A DNA stretch of 64,000 bases from Actinomyces israelii DSM 43320. Lineage in GTDB: Bacteria; Actinomycetota; Actinomycetes; Actinomycetales; Actinomycetaceae. Below are positions 25,514 to 33,282 of the stretch, one piece after another (positions within the stretch are counted from its first letter, which is position 1; each line of letters opens with the position of its first letter). The stretch spans positions 34,545 to 98,544 of the forward strand of contig NZ_JONS01000013.1 in the NCBI RefSeq assembly GCF_000711965.1, written 5' to 3'. The position numbers were made by a program, and so were the translations under genes. The notes beneath the pieces are model-generated. The model did not search any database. It was given only the letters and a program-made list of their open reading frames with translations, and was not told the DNA's origin.

Positions 25514-26626
25514 ATGAGCGCCGTCAGCCCCGCCTCCTCCGCCCGGCCCGCCTCCCCCGCCGAGCGCGACGACAAGACGCCGGCGATCCGCTTCGGGGTG
25601 GTGGGGGCCGGCTTCATCGCCCGCTGGTTCCTCCAGGCGGCCGCCGCCGTCCCGCGGGCCCGGGTCGTGGCCGTGGCCTCGGCCCACCCTGAGCGCGCGG
25701 CCGCCTTCGCCACCGAGCACGGCATCGGCGCCTCCTACGCGACGGTGGAGGAGATGCTCGCGGCCGGCCGCCCCGGCGGCGCCGACCCCTTCGACGTCGT
25801 CTACATCGGCTCCCCGAACTCCCTGCACGCCCCCCAGGCCGTCGCCGCCCTGGAGGCGGGCTTCCACGTCCTGGTGGAGAAGCCCTTCGCGCTCGACGCC
25901 GACCAGGCCGAGGCGATGGTCGCGGCCGCCGGGCGTCACGACCGCTTCCTCATGGAGGGGTGGCTGACCGCCTTCGAGCCGGGTACGGCGGCGCTGCGCC
26001 GGGCGCTGCCCGCCCTGCTGGACGACGGGCCCGGCCCGCACCGCGCGGTGCTGGTCAAGGAGCAGTACTCCAGCCGCATGGACCGCCTGCGCGCGGGCGG
26101 GCTCCCGCCAGCCTTCGACCCGGCGCTGGGGGGAGGCAGCCTCATGGACCTGGGCATCTACCCGGTCTCGCTGGCGATCCACCTGTTCGGGCCCCCGAGC
26201 CGCGTCACCGCCGCGGGCAGGACCCTCGGCTCGGGGGCCGACTCCCACGGCGTCGTCGTGCTCGACTACGACCGGCTCGCCGGCGCCTGCGGCGGGACCG
26301 GGCGGCCCGCGGACCTGCAGGTCGTGTGCCTGCACTCCAAGACCTCGCCCGCCGGCGCCGGCGCCCGCACCAACCGCATCGCCTCCGACCGCCGGGTCCT
26401 CGCCTTCGACGACTGCCAGTGGCCCCGCGCCATCGAGCTGAGGGGGCCGGACGGGGAGAGGGACCTGTCGGTGCCCGACGACGGCGCCCCCGTGCTCGCC
26501 CGGGAGCTGGCGGAGGTCTGCCGCCTGGTGGCGGCCGGGGCGCGCGAGTCCGACCTCCACCCGCTGGCGGCCTCGGTCGCCGCGGCCGACGTGCTGGCGA
26601 GGGCCCGCCGCGGCTCGGGCTCCTGA
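25514..26626 (+). CDS. Gfo/Idh/MocA family oxidoreductase
   Basis: 370 residues. The N-terminal Rossmann domain has FGVVGAGFIARWFLQAAA and the family motif VLVEKPFALD, with IGSPNSLHAPQAV before it. The C-terminal alpha/beta domain has GGSLMDLGIYPVSLAIHLFG. It is an NAD(P)-dependent sugar or inositol-type dehydrogenase; the substrate cannot be told. Start ATG 25514 after a short Pro/Ala-rich N-terminus. A strong hairpin follows the stop. Confidence 0.92.
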   Translation: MSAVSPASSARPASPAERDDKTPAIRFGVVGAGFIARWFLQAAAAVPRARVVAVASAHPERAAAFATEHGIGASYATVEEMLAAGRPGGADPFDVVYIGSPNSLHAPQAVAALEAGFHVLVEKPFALDADQAEAMVAAAGRHDRFLMEGWLTAFEPGTAALRRALPALLDDGPGPHRAVLVKEQYSSRMDRLRAGGLPPAFDPALGGGSLMDLGIYPVSLAIHLFGPPSRVTAAGRTLGSGADSHGVVVLDYDRLAGACGGTGRPADLQVVCLHSKTSPAGAGARTNRIASDRRVLAFDDCQWPRAIELRGPDGERDLSVPDDGAPVLARELAEVCRLVAAGARESDLHPLAASVAAADVLARARRGSGS

Positions 26627-26636
26627 CGGCCCCGAG

Positions 26637-26665
26637 GCCCGGGCCGCTCCCGGTTCGGCCCGGGC
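26637..26665 (+). terminator. Hairpin terminator after the MocA-type gene
   Basis: GCCCGGGCCG at 26637-26646 pairs perfectly with CGGCCCGGGC at 26656-26665 around a nine-base loop, 11 bases after the stop at 26626. Confidence 0.6.
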
Positions 26666-26689
26666 GCCGCCCGGTGGGAGGATGCGGGC

Positions 26690-28297
26690 ATGACCGACAC
26701 GAGTGAGACCAACCGCCCCTCCCCCGCCGACGCCGCGCCCGGCGCCGAGGCCCCGCAGCCCTCCGACCAGCCCCTGTCCCAGCGGGTCAACAACCGCTCC
26801 CGCCAGCCGACCAACAAGGCCTTCCGGGACTTCATCGGCTCGGGCTGGGGGCCGCGCCCCGACGCCTTGCCCGCCCTGTCCGAGGCCGCGCCGTGGGCCG
26901 CCAGGCGGCAGGCGGCGCTGGGCGCCCGCTTCCCCGGCGAGCGCCTGGTCCTGCCCGCCGGGACCCTGGTGACGCGCAACAACGACTGCGACTACCGCTT
27001 CCGCCCCCACTCGGCCTTCGCCCACATGGCGGGCACGGGGACCGACTTCGAGCCCGACGCCGTCCTGGTCCTGGAGCCGCTGACCGTGCCGGGCCAGCGG
27101 CTCGCCGCCGGCGAGCCGACGCACGAGTCGGTGCTCTACTTCCGGCCGCGCGCCTCCCGCACGAGCGAGGAGTTCTACGCCAACGCGCGCTACGGCGAGC
27201 TGTGGGTGGGGGTGCGCCCCTCCATCGAGGAGGTCGAGGCCGCCACCGGGATCCGCTGCGCCCACATCGACACCCTCGGGGACGCCCTGGCCAAGGACGC
27301 GGGTGCGGACGGTGTCCGGCTGCGGGTGATCGCCGAGGCCGACACGGCGGTCACCGCGCTGGTGGACCAGGTGCGCCGCAGCGCCGGCCTGGCCGCCGGC
27401 CAGGAGGCCCAGGGCCTCGACGACGCGCTGGCGGAGGCGGCCAGCGAGCTGCGCCTGGTCAAGGACGACTGGGAGGTCGACCAGCTGCAGAAGGCGGTGA
27501 ACGCCACCAAGGCCGGCTTCGACGACCTCATCCGCTCCATCCCCCGCGCGAAGGGCCACTGGCGCGGCGAGCGCGTGCTCGAGGGCGCCTTCGGGGCCAG
27601 GGCCCGCGAGGAGGGCAACGGCCTGGGCTACGACACGATCGCGGCCGCCGGGGACCACGCCAACACCCTGCACTGGATCAACAACGACGGGCCCGTCCAG
27701 CCCGGCCAGCTGGTGCTGGTGGACGCCGGCGTGGAGGTCGACTCCCTCTACACGGCCGACGTGACCCGCACGATCCCGGTGGACGGGCGATTCACCGCCC
27801 CGCAGCGCCGCGTCTACGAGGCGGTACTCGAGGCCGCCGACGCCGCCTTCGCTCGCGCGGGCGAGCACGGCTGCCGCTTCAAGGACCTGCACGCGGCCGC
27901 CATGGAGGTCCTCGCCCATCGCCTGGAGGAGTGGGGCCTGCTCCCCGACGGCGTCACGGCGGCCGACTCCCTGGGCCCGGACGGCCAGTACCACCGGCGC
28001 TGGATGGTGCACGGCACCAGCCACCACCTGGGCCTGGACGTGCACGACTGCGCCCAGGCGCGCCGCGAGATGGCCATGGACGCCGAGCTCGTCACGGGCA
28101 TGGTCTTCACCATCGAGCCGGGCCTGTACTTCCGCTCCGACGACCTGCGGGTCCCCGCCGAGCTGCGCGGCATGGGAGTGCGCATCGAGGATGACGTCGT
28201 CATGCGCGGTCCCGGCCGCCCCGAGTACCTGACCGCCGCGATCCCGCGGCGCCCCGACGACGTCGAGGCCTGGGTGAGCAGCCTGATCGAGTCCTGA
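26690..28297 (+). CDS. pepP: Xaa-Pro aminopeptidase (M24B)
   Basis: Removes an N-terminal residue preceding proline. 535 residues. The N-terminal creatinase-like domain has NDCDYRFRPHSAFAHMAGTG. The C-terminal pita-bread domain carries the dinuclear metal ligands in order: two Asp in VDAGVEVDSLYTADVTRTIPVDG, His in MVHGTSHHLGLDVHDC, Glu in FTIEPGLYF and Glu in RIEDDVVM. A 40-residue Pro/Ala-rich extension precedes VNNRSRQPTNKAFRDFI. Start ATG 26690 behind GGGAGG. Monocistronic by context. Confidence 0.95.
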   Translation: MTDTSETNRPSPADAAPGAEAPQPSDQPLSQRVNNRSRQPTNKAFRDFIGSGWGPRPDALPALSEAAPWAARRQAALGARFPGERLVLPAGTLVTRNNDCDYRFRPHSAFAHMAGTGTDFEPDAVLVLEPLTVPGQRLAAGEPTHESVLYFRPRASRTSEEFYANARYGELWVGVRPSIEEVEAATGIRCAHIDTLGDALAKDAGADGVRLRVIAEADTAVTALVDQVRRSAGLAAGQEAQGLDDALAEAASELRLVKDDWEVDQLQKAVNATKAGFDDLIRSIPRAKGHWRGERVLEGAFGARAREEGNGLGYDTIAAAGDHANTLHWINNDGPVQPGQLVLVDAGVEVDSLYTADVTRTIPVDGRFTAPQRRVYEAVLEAADAAFARAGEHGCRFKDLHAAAMEVLAHRLEEWGLLPDGVTAADSLGPDGQYHRRWMVHGTSHHLGLDVHDCAQARREMAMDAELVTGMVFTIEPGLYFRSDDLRVPAELRGMGVRIEDDVVMRGPGRPEYLTAAIPRRPDDVEAWVSSLIES

Positions 28298-28333
28298 GCG
28301 GCCCGCCCCGCCGCCGCAGGGACCTGACACCTC

Positions 28334-28377
28334 TTGACAGCATTTCGGCACCCACCGATACCATCGGTGGGTGCCGA
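28334..28377 (+). promoter_or_regulatory. Promoter and autoregulatory operator of arsR-type gene
   Basis: TTGACA (-35) at 28334-28339 and TACCAT (-10 candidate) at 28359-28364. A perfect 15-bp inverted repeat (TCGGCACCCACCGAT / ATCGGTGGGTGCCGA) spans 28345-28377 with a three-base centre. It covers the -10 and reaches past the GTG start at 28371, implying a leaderless transcript shut off by its own product. Confidence 0.8.
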
Positions 28378-28760
28378 TCATTCATGAGCTCCTGCCCACC
28401 GACATCACCGACGACACCTCCGCCGTCCACGACGCCACCGCCCTGGCGGCGGTCCTGTCCGTCCTGGCGGACCCCACGCGGCTGGCCATCCTGTCCCACC
28501 TGCGCGGCGGCGAGCACCGCGTCGGCGAGCTCGCCGAACACCTGGGCCTGGCGCAGTCCACGGTCTCCCAGCACCTGGCCATCCTGCGCGGCACCGGGCT
28601 CATCTCCACCCACGCCCACGGCCGCGCCCGCGTGAGCGTCCTGGAGCACGCCGACGAGCTCATCGCCGTCCTGGTCGCCGCCGGGGCCCTGGCCCGCTCG
28701 GCCGCCGCCGTCGCCGGAGCCGCCGCCGAGGAGCCCGAGAGAGCCGAGGAATCCGCATGA
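28371..28760 (+). CDS. ArsR/SmtB family metalloregulator
   Basis: 129 residues. The winged-helix core ALAAVLSVLADPTRLAILSHL...GELAEHLGLAQSTVSQHLAILRGTGLI is a clear ArsR/SmtB domain. No CVC motif in helix 3. The acidic/histidine residues at the two ends (HELLPTDITDD and STHAHGRARVSVLEHADE) could form a zinc-type alpha-5 site. GTG start at 28371 lies within the operator. It overlaps the downstream CDF exporter gene by ATGA, so it most likely senses the metal that exporter removes (zinc, cobalt or cadmium). Confidence 0.92.
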   Translation: MPIIHELLPTDITDDTSAVHDATALAAVLSVLADPTRLAILSHLRGGEHRVGELAEHLGLAQSTVSQHLAILRGTGLISTHAHGRARVSVLEHADELIAVLVAAGALARSAAAVAGAAAEEPERAEESA

Positions 28761-29686
28761 GCCCCGTCAACCGCGCGCACCCCTCCCACTCGCACGACCA
28801 CACCGCCGGGGCCTCGCGTCGCCGCCTGGCCATCGTCCTCGCCATGGTCGCCGCGGTCCTGGTCGCCGAGGTCGTCACCGGCCTGCTCACCGGCTCCCTG
28901 GCCCTGCTCGCCGACGCCGGCCACATGCTCACCGACTCCATGGGCCTGGTCGTCGCGCTGGCGGCCGCCCACCTGGCCGTCCGCGCCCCCACGGACCGCT
29001 CGACCTGGGGCATGCGGCGCGCCGAGGTCATCGGCGCCGCCCTCCAGGCCGGCATGCTCGCCGTCGTCGGAGTCGTCGTCGGCGTGCGCGCGGTCCTCGA
29101 CATCCTCGCGCCGGGGGACATCGAGGCCGACGGCATGCTCGTCATGGGCGTGATCGGCCTGGTCGCCAACGTCGTCTCCATGCTCGTCCTGGCCGGCGGG
29201 CGCGGCTCCAGCCTCAACGCGCGCGCCGCCTTCCTGGAGGTCGCCAACGACGCGCTCGGCTCGGTGGGGGTCATCGTGGCCGCCGGCGTCGTGGCGCTCA
29301 CCGGGTGGACCCGGGCCGACGCCGTCGCCTCGCTCGTCATCGTCGCCCTCATCTTCCCGCGGGCGGTCGCCCTGCTGCGCGCGGCCGGACGCGTCCTGAT
29401 GGACTTCACGCCCGAGTCCCTCGACCTGGCCGAGGTGCGCCGCCACATCCTGACCATCGACCACGTCGAGGACGTCCACGACCTGCACGCCTGGACGGTC
29501 GCCTCCGACCTGCCGGTGCTGACCGCCCACGTCGTCGTGCGCGACGAGTGCCTGCGCGACGGGCACACCGCCGCGATCCTGGACTCGCTCCAGAGGTGCG
29601 TCGCCGGCCACTTCCCGGTGCCCATCCGGCACGCGACCTTCCAGCTCGAGCCCGCCGCGCACCGCGAGCACGAGCACACCTGCTGA
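28757..29686 (+). CDS. Cation diffusion facilitator metal exporter
   Basis: 309 residues, six membrane helices. The N-terminus is short and His-containing (HPSHSHDHTAG). The transport site matches the CDF pattern: LLADAGHMLTDSMG in helix 2 and VANDALGSVGVIVAAG in helix 5. The cytosolic C-terminal domain has HVEDVHDLHAW as in CzcD/ZitB. HxxxD plus NDxxxS in the helices favour zinc, possibly cadmium or cobalt. Translationally coupled to the ArsR-type gene, forming a self-contained metal efflux unit. Confidence 0.95.
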   Translation: MSPVNRAHPSHSHDHTAGASRRRLAIVLAMVAAVLVAEVVTGLLTGSLALLADAGHMLTDSMGLVVALAAAHLAVRAPTDRSTWGMRRAEVIGAALQAGMLAVVGVVVGVRAVLDILAPGDIEADGMLVMGVIGLVANVVSMLVLAGGRGSSLNARAAFLEVANDALGSVGVIVAAGVVALTGWTRADAVASLVIVALIFPRAVALLRAAGRVLMDFTPESLDLAEVRRHILTIDHVEDVHDLHAWTVASDLPVLTAHVVVRDECLRDGHTAAILDSLQRCVAGHFPVPIRHATFQLEPAAHREHEHTC

Positions 29687-29700
29687 GGACGGGCGGCGCC

Positions 29701-30558
29701 TCAGGTCGTGCGGTAGCGCCTGCGCTTGGGGGCGGGGACGTGGACGTTCTCGGTGCGCCCCTCCCCCTCGAGGTGCTCGCGGGCGAAGGCCAGGGCGCTG
29801 GCCAGGCCCTCGCGGCGCTCGGCGGCCGACATGGAGCCCGTCTTGACCTCGACGACGACCTGGCCGCCGCGCTCCTCGAAGCCGGTGGCCACCAGGTGGG
29901 CCAGGACCCCGGCGCAGTCCTGGTTGCCCTGCCCGGGCAGGAGGTGGTCGTCGCGGAAGCCCGGCACCCCGTCGGTCAGGTGGAGGTGGCGCAGGGTCGG
30001 GCCGAGCGCGCGGGCCATGGCCAGGGCGTCCGAGCCCGAGGTCGCCGCGTGGGAGATGTCCAGGGTGACGGAGTGGTAGCCCTGGCCCACCGGGTCCCAG
30101 GTCGGGGAGTAGGCCTGGAACTCCCGCGTGGAGCGGGCGTCGCGGGGGCGCCAGGTGAACATGTTCTCCACGCACAGGTGCATGCCGGTGGTCGTCTCGC
30201 GCAGCGCCACCCCGGCCACGAAGCTGCGGGCGTAGCGGGTCTGCCAGAAGAAGGGCGGGTGAAGGACGACGTTGGGCGCCCCCAGGGCGAAGGCGAGCTC
30301 GATGGAACGGTCAACCTTGTCCCAGGGGTCGGGCCCGAAGACCCCGCGGGTGAGCAGCAGCGTGGGGGCGTGCACGGCCAGGACCGGCTGCTCGTAGCGC
30401 TCGACCAGCGCCGACAGGAGCCGGAAGTCCTGGGTCGTGCGCTCGGACCACACCATGACCTCGACGCCGTCGTAGCCGAGCCCGGCCGCGAGCGCGAAGG
30501 TGTTCTCCACGCCCGCAGGCATGAGGCAGGCATTGGACAGGCCGACCGGGATGCTCAT
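29701..30558 (-). CDS. Sugar phosphate isomerase/epimerase-like TIM-barrel protein
   Basis: 285 residues of the xylose-isomerase-like AP endonuclease 2 barrel. Family residues include GYDGVEVMVW, VLAVHAPTLLL, NVVLHPPFFWQ, LCVENMF, TLDISHAATSG and HLHLTDG, supplying the metal-binding Glu/His/Asp set. Function is not assignable beyond fold. The ATG start overlaps the stop of the upstream YflT-like gene as ATGA. The basic C-terminal tail KRRRYRTT is unusual. Ends convergently 14 bases from the CDF gene. Confidence 0.82.
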   Translation of the reverse strand: MSIPVGLSNACLMPAGVENTFALAAGLGYDGVEVMVWSERTTQDFRLLSALVERYEQPVLAVHAPTLLLTRGVFGPDPWDKVDRSIELAFALGAPNVVLHPPFFWQTRYARSFVAGVALRETTTGMHLCVENMFTWRPRDARSTREFQAYSPTWDPVGQGYHSVTLDISHAATSGSDALAMARALGPTLRHLHLTDGVPGFRDDHLLPGQGNQDCAGVLAHLVATGFEERGGQVVVEVKTGSMSAAERREGLASALAFAREHLEGEGRTENVHVPAPKRRRYRTT

Positions 30559-31331
30559 GCCTCGCCGTCTCCGGAGCGGTCCCCGGGCGCCTTGCGCAGG
30601 TAGGGGTCGATCTCCCCGCGCTCCCCCGGCGCGGCCCCGGCGTCGCGGCCGCCGTCGTCGGAGCCCTCGGAGCTCCCGGAGCCGCCGGAGTAGTCGGAGG
30701 GGTCGACGCCCTCGGGCACGCGCACGCCGTAGCGCGGGCGCTCGTCGGGCCGCGACCCGAAGGCCGTCGAGCCGCCGCGCGCCTGCGCCCGGGCCGCACG
30801 GCGCTCCTCGGCGCGGCGGGCCGCGTCGCCGCCCCGCGACAGGTTGCCGGGCACGCCGGCGAGGGCCTGGGCCGCCTCAGCGGCCCGGTCCGAGGCGATG
30901 ATCGAGTAGCGCGAGGCCACGACCTGGCTGACCGAGGTGAAGTCGCGCCGGCCGCGGGTGAGCGCGTAGGAGCCCACCTGGAACACGATCCCCCACACCA
31001 CGCCCAGGAGCACCGCCGTCACCATGCTCACGCCGCCGGCCGCCTCGGAGCCGACCAGAGCCATCATGGCGCCGAAGAACAGGCCGATCCACAGGCCAGA
31101 CCCGGCTCCGGAGGCCACGGCGCGCCCCCAGCTCATGCGCCCGGTGATCCGTTCCACCTGCCGCAGGTCGGTGCCGATAATGGTGAGGAACTGGACTGGG
31201 AAGCCGTCGTCGGACAGGGAGTCGACGGCGTGCTGGGCCTCGGCGTAGCTGGCGAAGGAGGCGACCTCCTCGCCCCGGGGCATGCCGCCGCCCCGGGGCG
31301 AGAACGCGGGTCGCGAGGAGAACTGACTCAT
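30555..31331 (-). CDS. YflT-type general stress protein with membrane segments
   Basis: 258 residues from ATG 31331 (an upstream in-frame ATG at 31385 adds unlikely sequence). The N-terminal domain GEEVASFASYAEAQHAVDSLSDDGFPV...TIIGTDLRQVERITGRMSWGRA matches the general stress protein 17M/YflT domain. Two hydrophobic segments follow, rich in Gly and Ala (SGLWIGLFFGAMMALVGSEAAG and TAVLLGVVWGIVFQVGS). A disordered Gly/Ser/Arg/Asp-rich tail of about 90 residues ends the protein. Function unknown. Coupled to the TIM-barrel gene downstream. Confidence 0.85.
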   Translation of the reverse strand: MSQFSSRPAFSPRGGGMPRGEEVASFASYAEAQHAVDSLSDDGFPVQFLTIIGTDLRQVERITGRMSWGRAVASGAGSGLWIGLFFGAMMALVGSEAAGGVSMVTAVLLGVVWGIVFQVGSYALTRGRRDFTSVSQVVASRYSIIASDRAAEAAQALAGVPGNLSRGGDAARRAEERRAARAQARGGSTAFGSRPDERPRYGVRVPEGVDPSDYSGGSGSSEGSDDGGRDAGAAPGERGEIDPYLRKAPGDRSGDGEA

Positions 31332-31403
31332 GGCCCCATCGTCCCACGCCGCGCCCGGCTCAGGACCCCGATACCGGCCCGTCATGCCCAGGGCGCATAG
31401 TCT

Positions 31404-32702
31404 GTGCCCGTGGAGAGCACCAGGACGCGCACCGTCTCACGGGTTTTTGTCGCCCGCCTCGTAGGAACGACCGTCTTCGACCCCCTCGGCGACCCGGTGG
31501 GCAAGGTCCACGACGTCGTCGTCCTCATCCAGATGCGCGGCGAGCCGCGGGCGGTGGGCCTGGTCATCGAGGTGCCCGGACGCCGCCGCGTGTTCCTGCC
31601 GCTGTCGCGGGTCACCGCCATCGAGCCGGGAGCGGTCATCACCACGGGGCTGGTCAACATCCGCCGTTTCGAGCAGCGCCACGTCGAGACGCTCGTCGTC
31701 GGCGAGCTGCTCGACCGCGTGGTCACCATGCGCGACGGCACCGGGCCGGTCACCGTCCGCGACGTCGCCATCGAGCGCGACCGCGGCATGGACTGGAAGG
31801 TGACGCGGCTGTTCGTCCAGCGCGGCGCCTCCGGGCCGCTGGGCCTGCGCCGCGGCGAGACCTTCATGGTGCGCCCCGAGGAGGTCGCCGGCCTGGCCGG
31901 CAGCGCCGACCAGCAGGGGGCGACCGCGCTGCTGGCCACCATGGAGGACCTCAAGCCCGCCGACCTGGCCGACGTCCTGTCGGACCTGCCCCTGCCCCGC
32001 CAGATCGAGGTGGCCGCCGAGCTGTCCGACGAGCGCCTGGCCGACGCCGTCGAGGAGCTGTCCACCGACGACGCCGTCGCCCTGCTGTCGGGCCTGGAGG
32101 CGGCCCGCGCCGCCGACGTCCTGGACGCCATGCAGCCCGACGACGCCGCCGACCTGGTCTCCGAGCTGCCCCTGCCCAAGGCGGCCGAGCTGCTCGGGCT
32201 CATGCAGCCCGAGGAGGCCGAGGACGTGCGTCGCCTCATGCGCTACGACGAGTACACCGCCGGCGGCCTGATGACCACCGAGCCGATCATCCTGCCCCCG
32301 GAGGCCAATGTGGCCACCTTCCTGGCGCAGGCGCGCAAGGCCGAGGTCCCGCCGGCGCTCGCGGCGATCGCCTTCGTGTGCCGTCCCCCGCTGGAGTCCC
32401 CCACGGGCCGGTTCCTGGGGATGGTCCACTTCCAGCGGGCCCTGCGCGAGCGCCCGCAGCGCCTGCTCGGCTCGGTCCTGGACAAGGGCCTGGACCCCAT
32501 CCACGCCGACGACTCGATTGGCACGGTGACCCGGCTGCTGGCCACCTACAACCTGACCGCCCTGCCGATCCTGGATGAGGCCGGGCGGCTGCTCGGCGCC
32601 GTGAGCGTCGACGACGTCCTGGACCACCTCATGCCCGACGACTGGCGGGAGGCCGACGACGCCGTCACCGACGAGATGATCGAGAGGAACGCCAATGCCT
32701 GA
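31404..32702 (+). CDS. PRC-barrel / MgtE N-domain / CBS protein without transporter domain
   Basis: 432 residues from GTG 31404. An N-terminal PRC-barrel-like part (VFDPLGDPVGKVHDVVVLIQ...) of about 110 residues comes first. The superhelical MgtE_N repeats (LKPADLADVLSDLP, AVEELSTDDAVALLSGL, DVLDAMQPDDAADLVSELP) follow, then a pair of CBS domains from about 285 (YTAGGLMTTEPI... and LDPIHADDSIGTVTRLLATYNLTALPIL). It contains no membrane helices, so unlike full MgtE it cannot be a magnesium channel itself; a magnesium- or nucleotide-sensing role is inferred. The last eight bases overlap the DUF1003 gene. The pairing of these two genes is widespread in actinobacteria. Confidence 0.9.
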   Translation: MPVESTRTRTVSRVFVARLVGTTVFDPLGDPVGKVHDVVVLIQMRGEPRAVGLVIEVPGRRRVFLPLSRVTAIEPGAVITTGLVNIRRFEQRHVETLVVGELLDRVVTMRDGTGPVTVRDVAIERDRGMDWKVTRLFVQRGASGPLGLRRGETFMVRPEEVAGLAGSADQQGATALLATMEDLKPADLADVLSDLPLPRQIEVAAELSDERLADAVEELSTDDAVALLSGLEAARAADVLDAMQPDDAADLVSELPLPKAAELLGLMQPEEAEDVRRLMRYDEYTAGGLMTTEPIILPPEANVATFLAQARKAEVPPALAAIAFVCRPPLESPTGRFLGMVHFQRALRERPQRLLGSVLDKGLDPIHADDSIGTVTRLLATYNLTALPILDEAGRLLGAVSVDDVLDHLMPDDWREADDAVTDEMIERNANA

Positions 32703-33282
32703 CCAGCTCGACCAGCCGCTGACCCGGCCCCGCTCGCGGTGGATGCCCTGGCTCCGCCCGGCGCACGCCTCCCGCTCCGACGGCTTCGGGCGCTTCGCCG
32801 AGGCGACGGCCCGGTTCATGGGCTCGCCGAAGTTCGTCCTCTACATGACGGTGTTCGTGGTGGCGTGGATCGCGGCGAACATGCTCCTGGCGAAGATCAG
32901 CGAGGACGCCGCCTGGGACCCCTACCCCTTCATCCTGCTCAACCTGGCCTTCTCCACCCAGGCGTCCTACTCCGCCCCGCTGATCCTGCTGGCGCAGAAC
33001 CGGCAGGACGACCGCGACCGGGTCACCGCCGAGCAGGACCGCCAGCGCGCCCAGCGCAACCTGGAGGACACCGAGTTCCTCACCCGGGAGATCGCCTCCC
33101 TGCGCCTGGCCATGAACGACGTTGCCACCCGCGACTTCGTGCGCTCCGAGCTGCGCGACATGCTCTCCGAGATCCTCGCCGAGGAGCGCCGCACCCGCGA
33201 GGAGATCGCCTGCGAGATGGAGCCGGCCGAGGAGGAGCAGGGCGCGCACAGGCCGCCGTCTCAGGCGCCTCAGGACGGCTGA
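32695..33282 (+). CDS. DUF1003 membrane protein
   Basis: 195 residues. Two membrane helices (FVLYMTVFVVAWIAANMLL and YPFILLNLAFSTQASYSAPLILLAQNRQ) with the DUF1003 signature WDPYPFILLNLAFS. A charged, coiled-coil-prone C-terminal region follows (DRVTAEQDRQRAQRNLEDTEFL...). Function unknown. Overlaps the MgtE_N/CBS gene by eight bases and the convergent acyltransferase gene by 13 bases at its 3' end. Confidence 0.92.
   Translation: MPDQLDQPLTRPRSRWMPWLRPAHASRSDGFGRFAEATARFMGSPKFVLYMTVFVVAWIAANMLLAKISEDAAWDPYPFILLNLAFSTQASYSAPLILLAQNRQDDRDRVTAEQDRQRAQRNLEDTEFLTREIASLRLAMNDVATRDFVRSELRDMLSEILAEERRTREEIACEMEPAEEEQGAHRPPSQAPQDG

Noticed and set aside
25451-28381. Extended minus-strand frame continuous with the PHP gene
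   Set aside because: Only the last 281 codons are PHP; the rest is antisense to the oxidoreductase and Xaa-Pro aminopeptidase genes.
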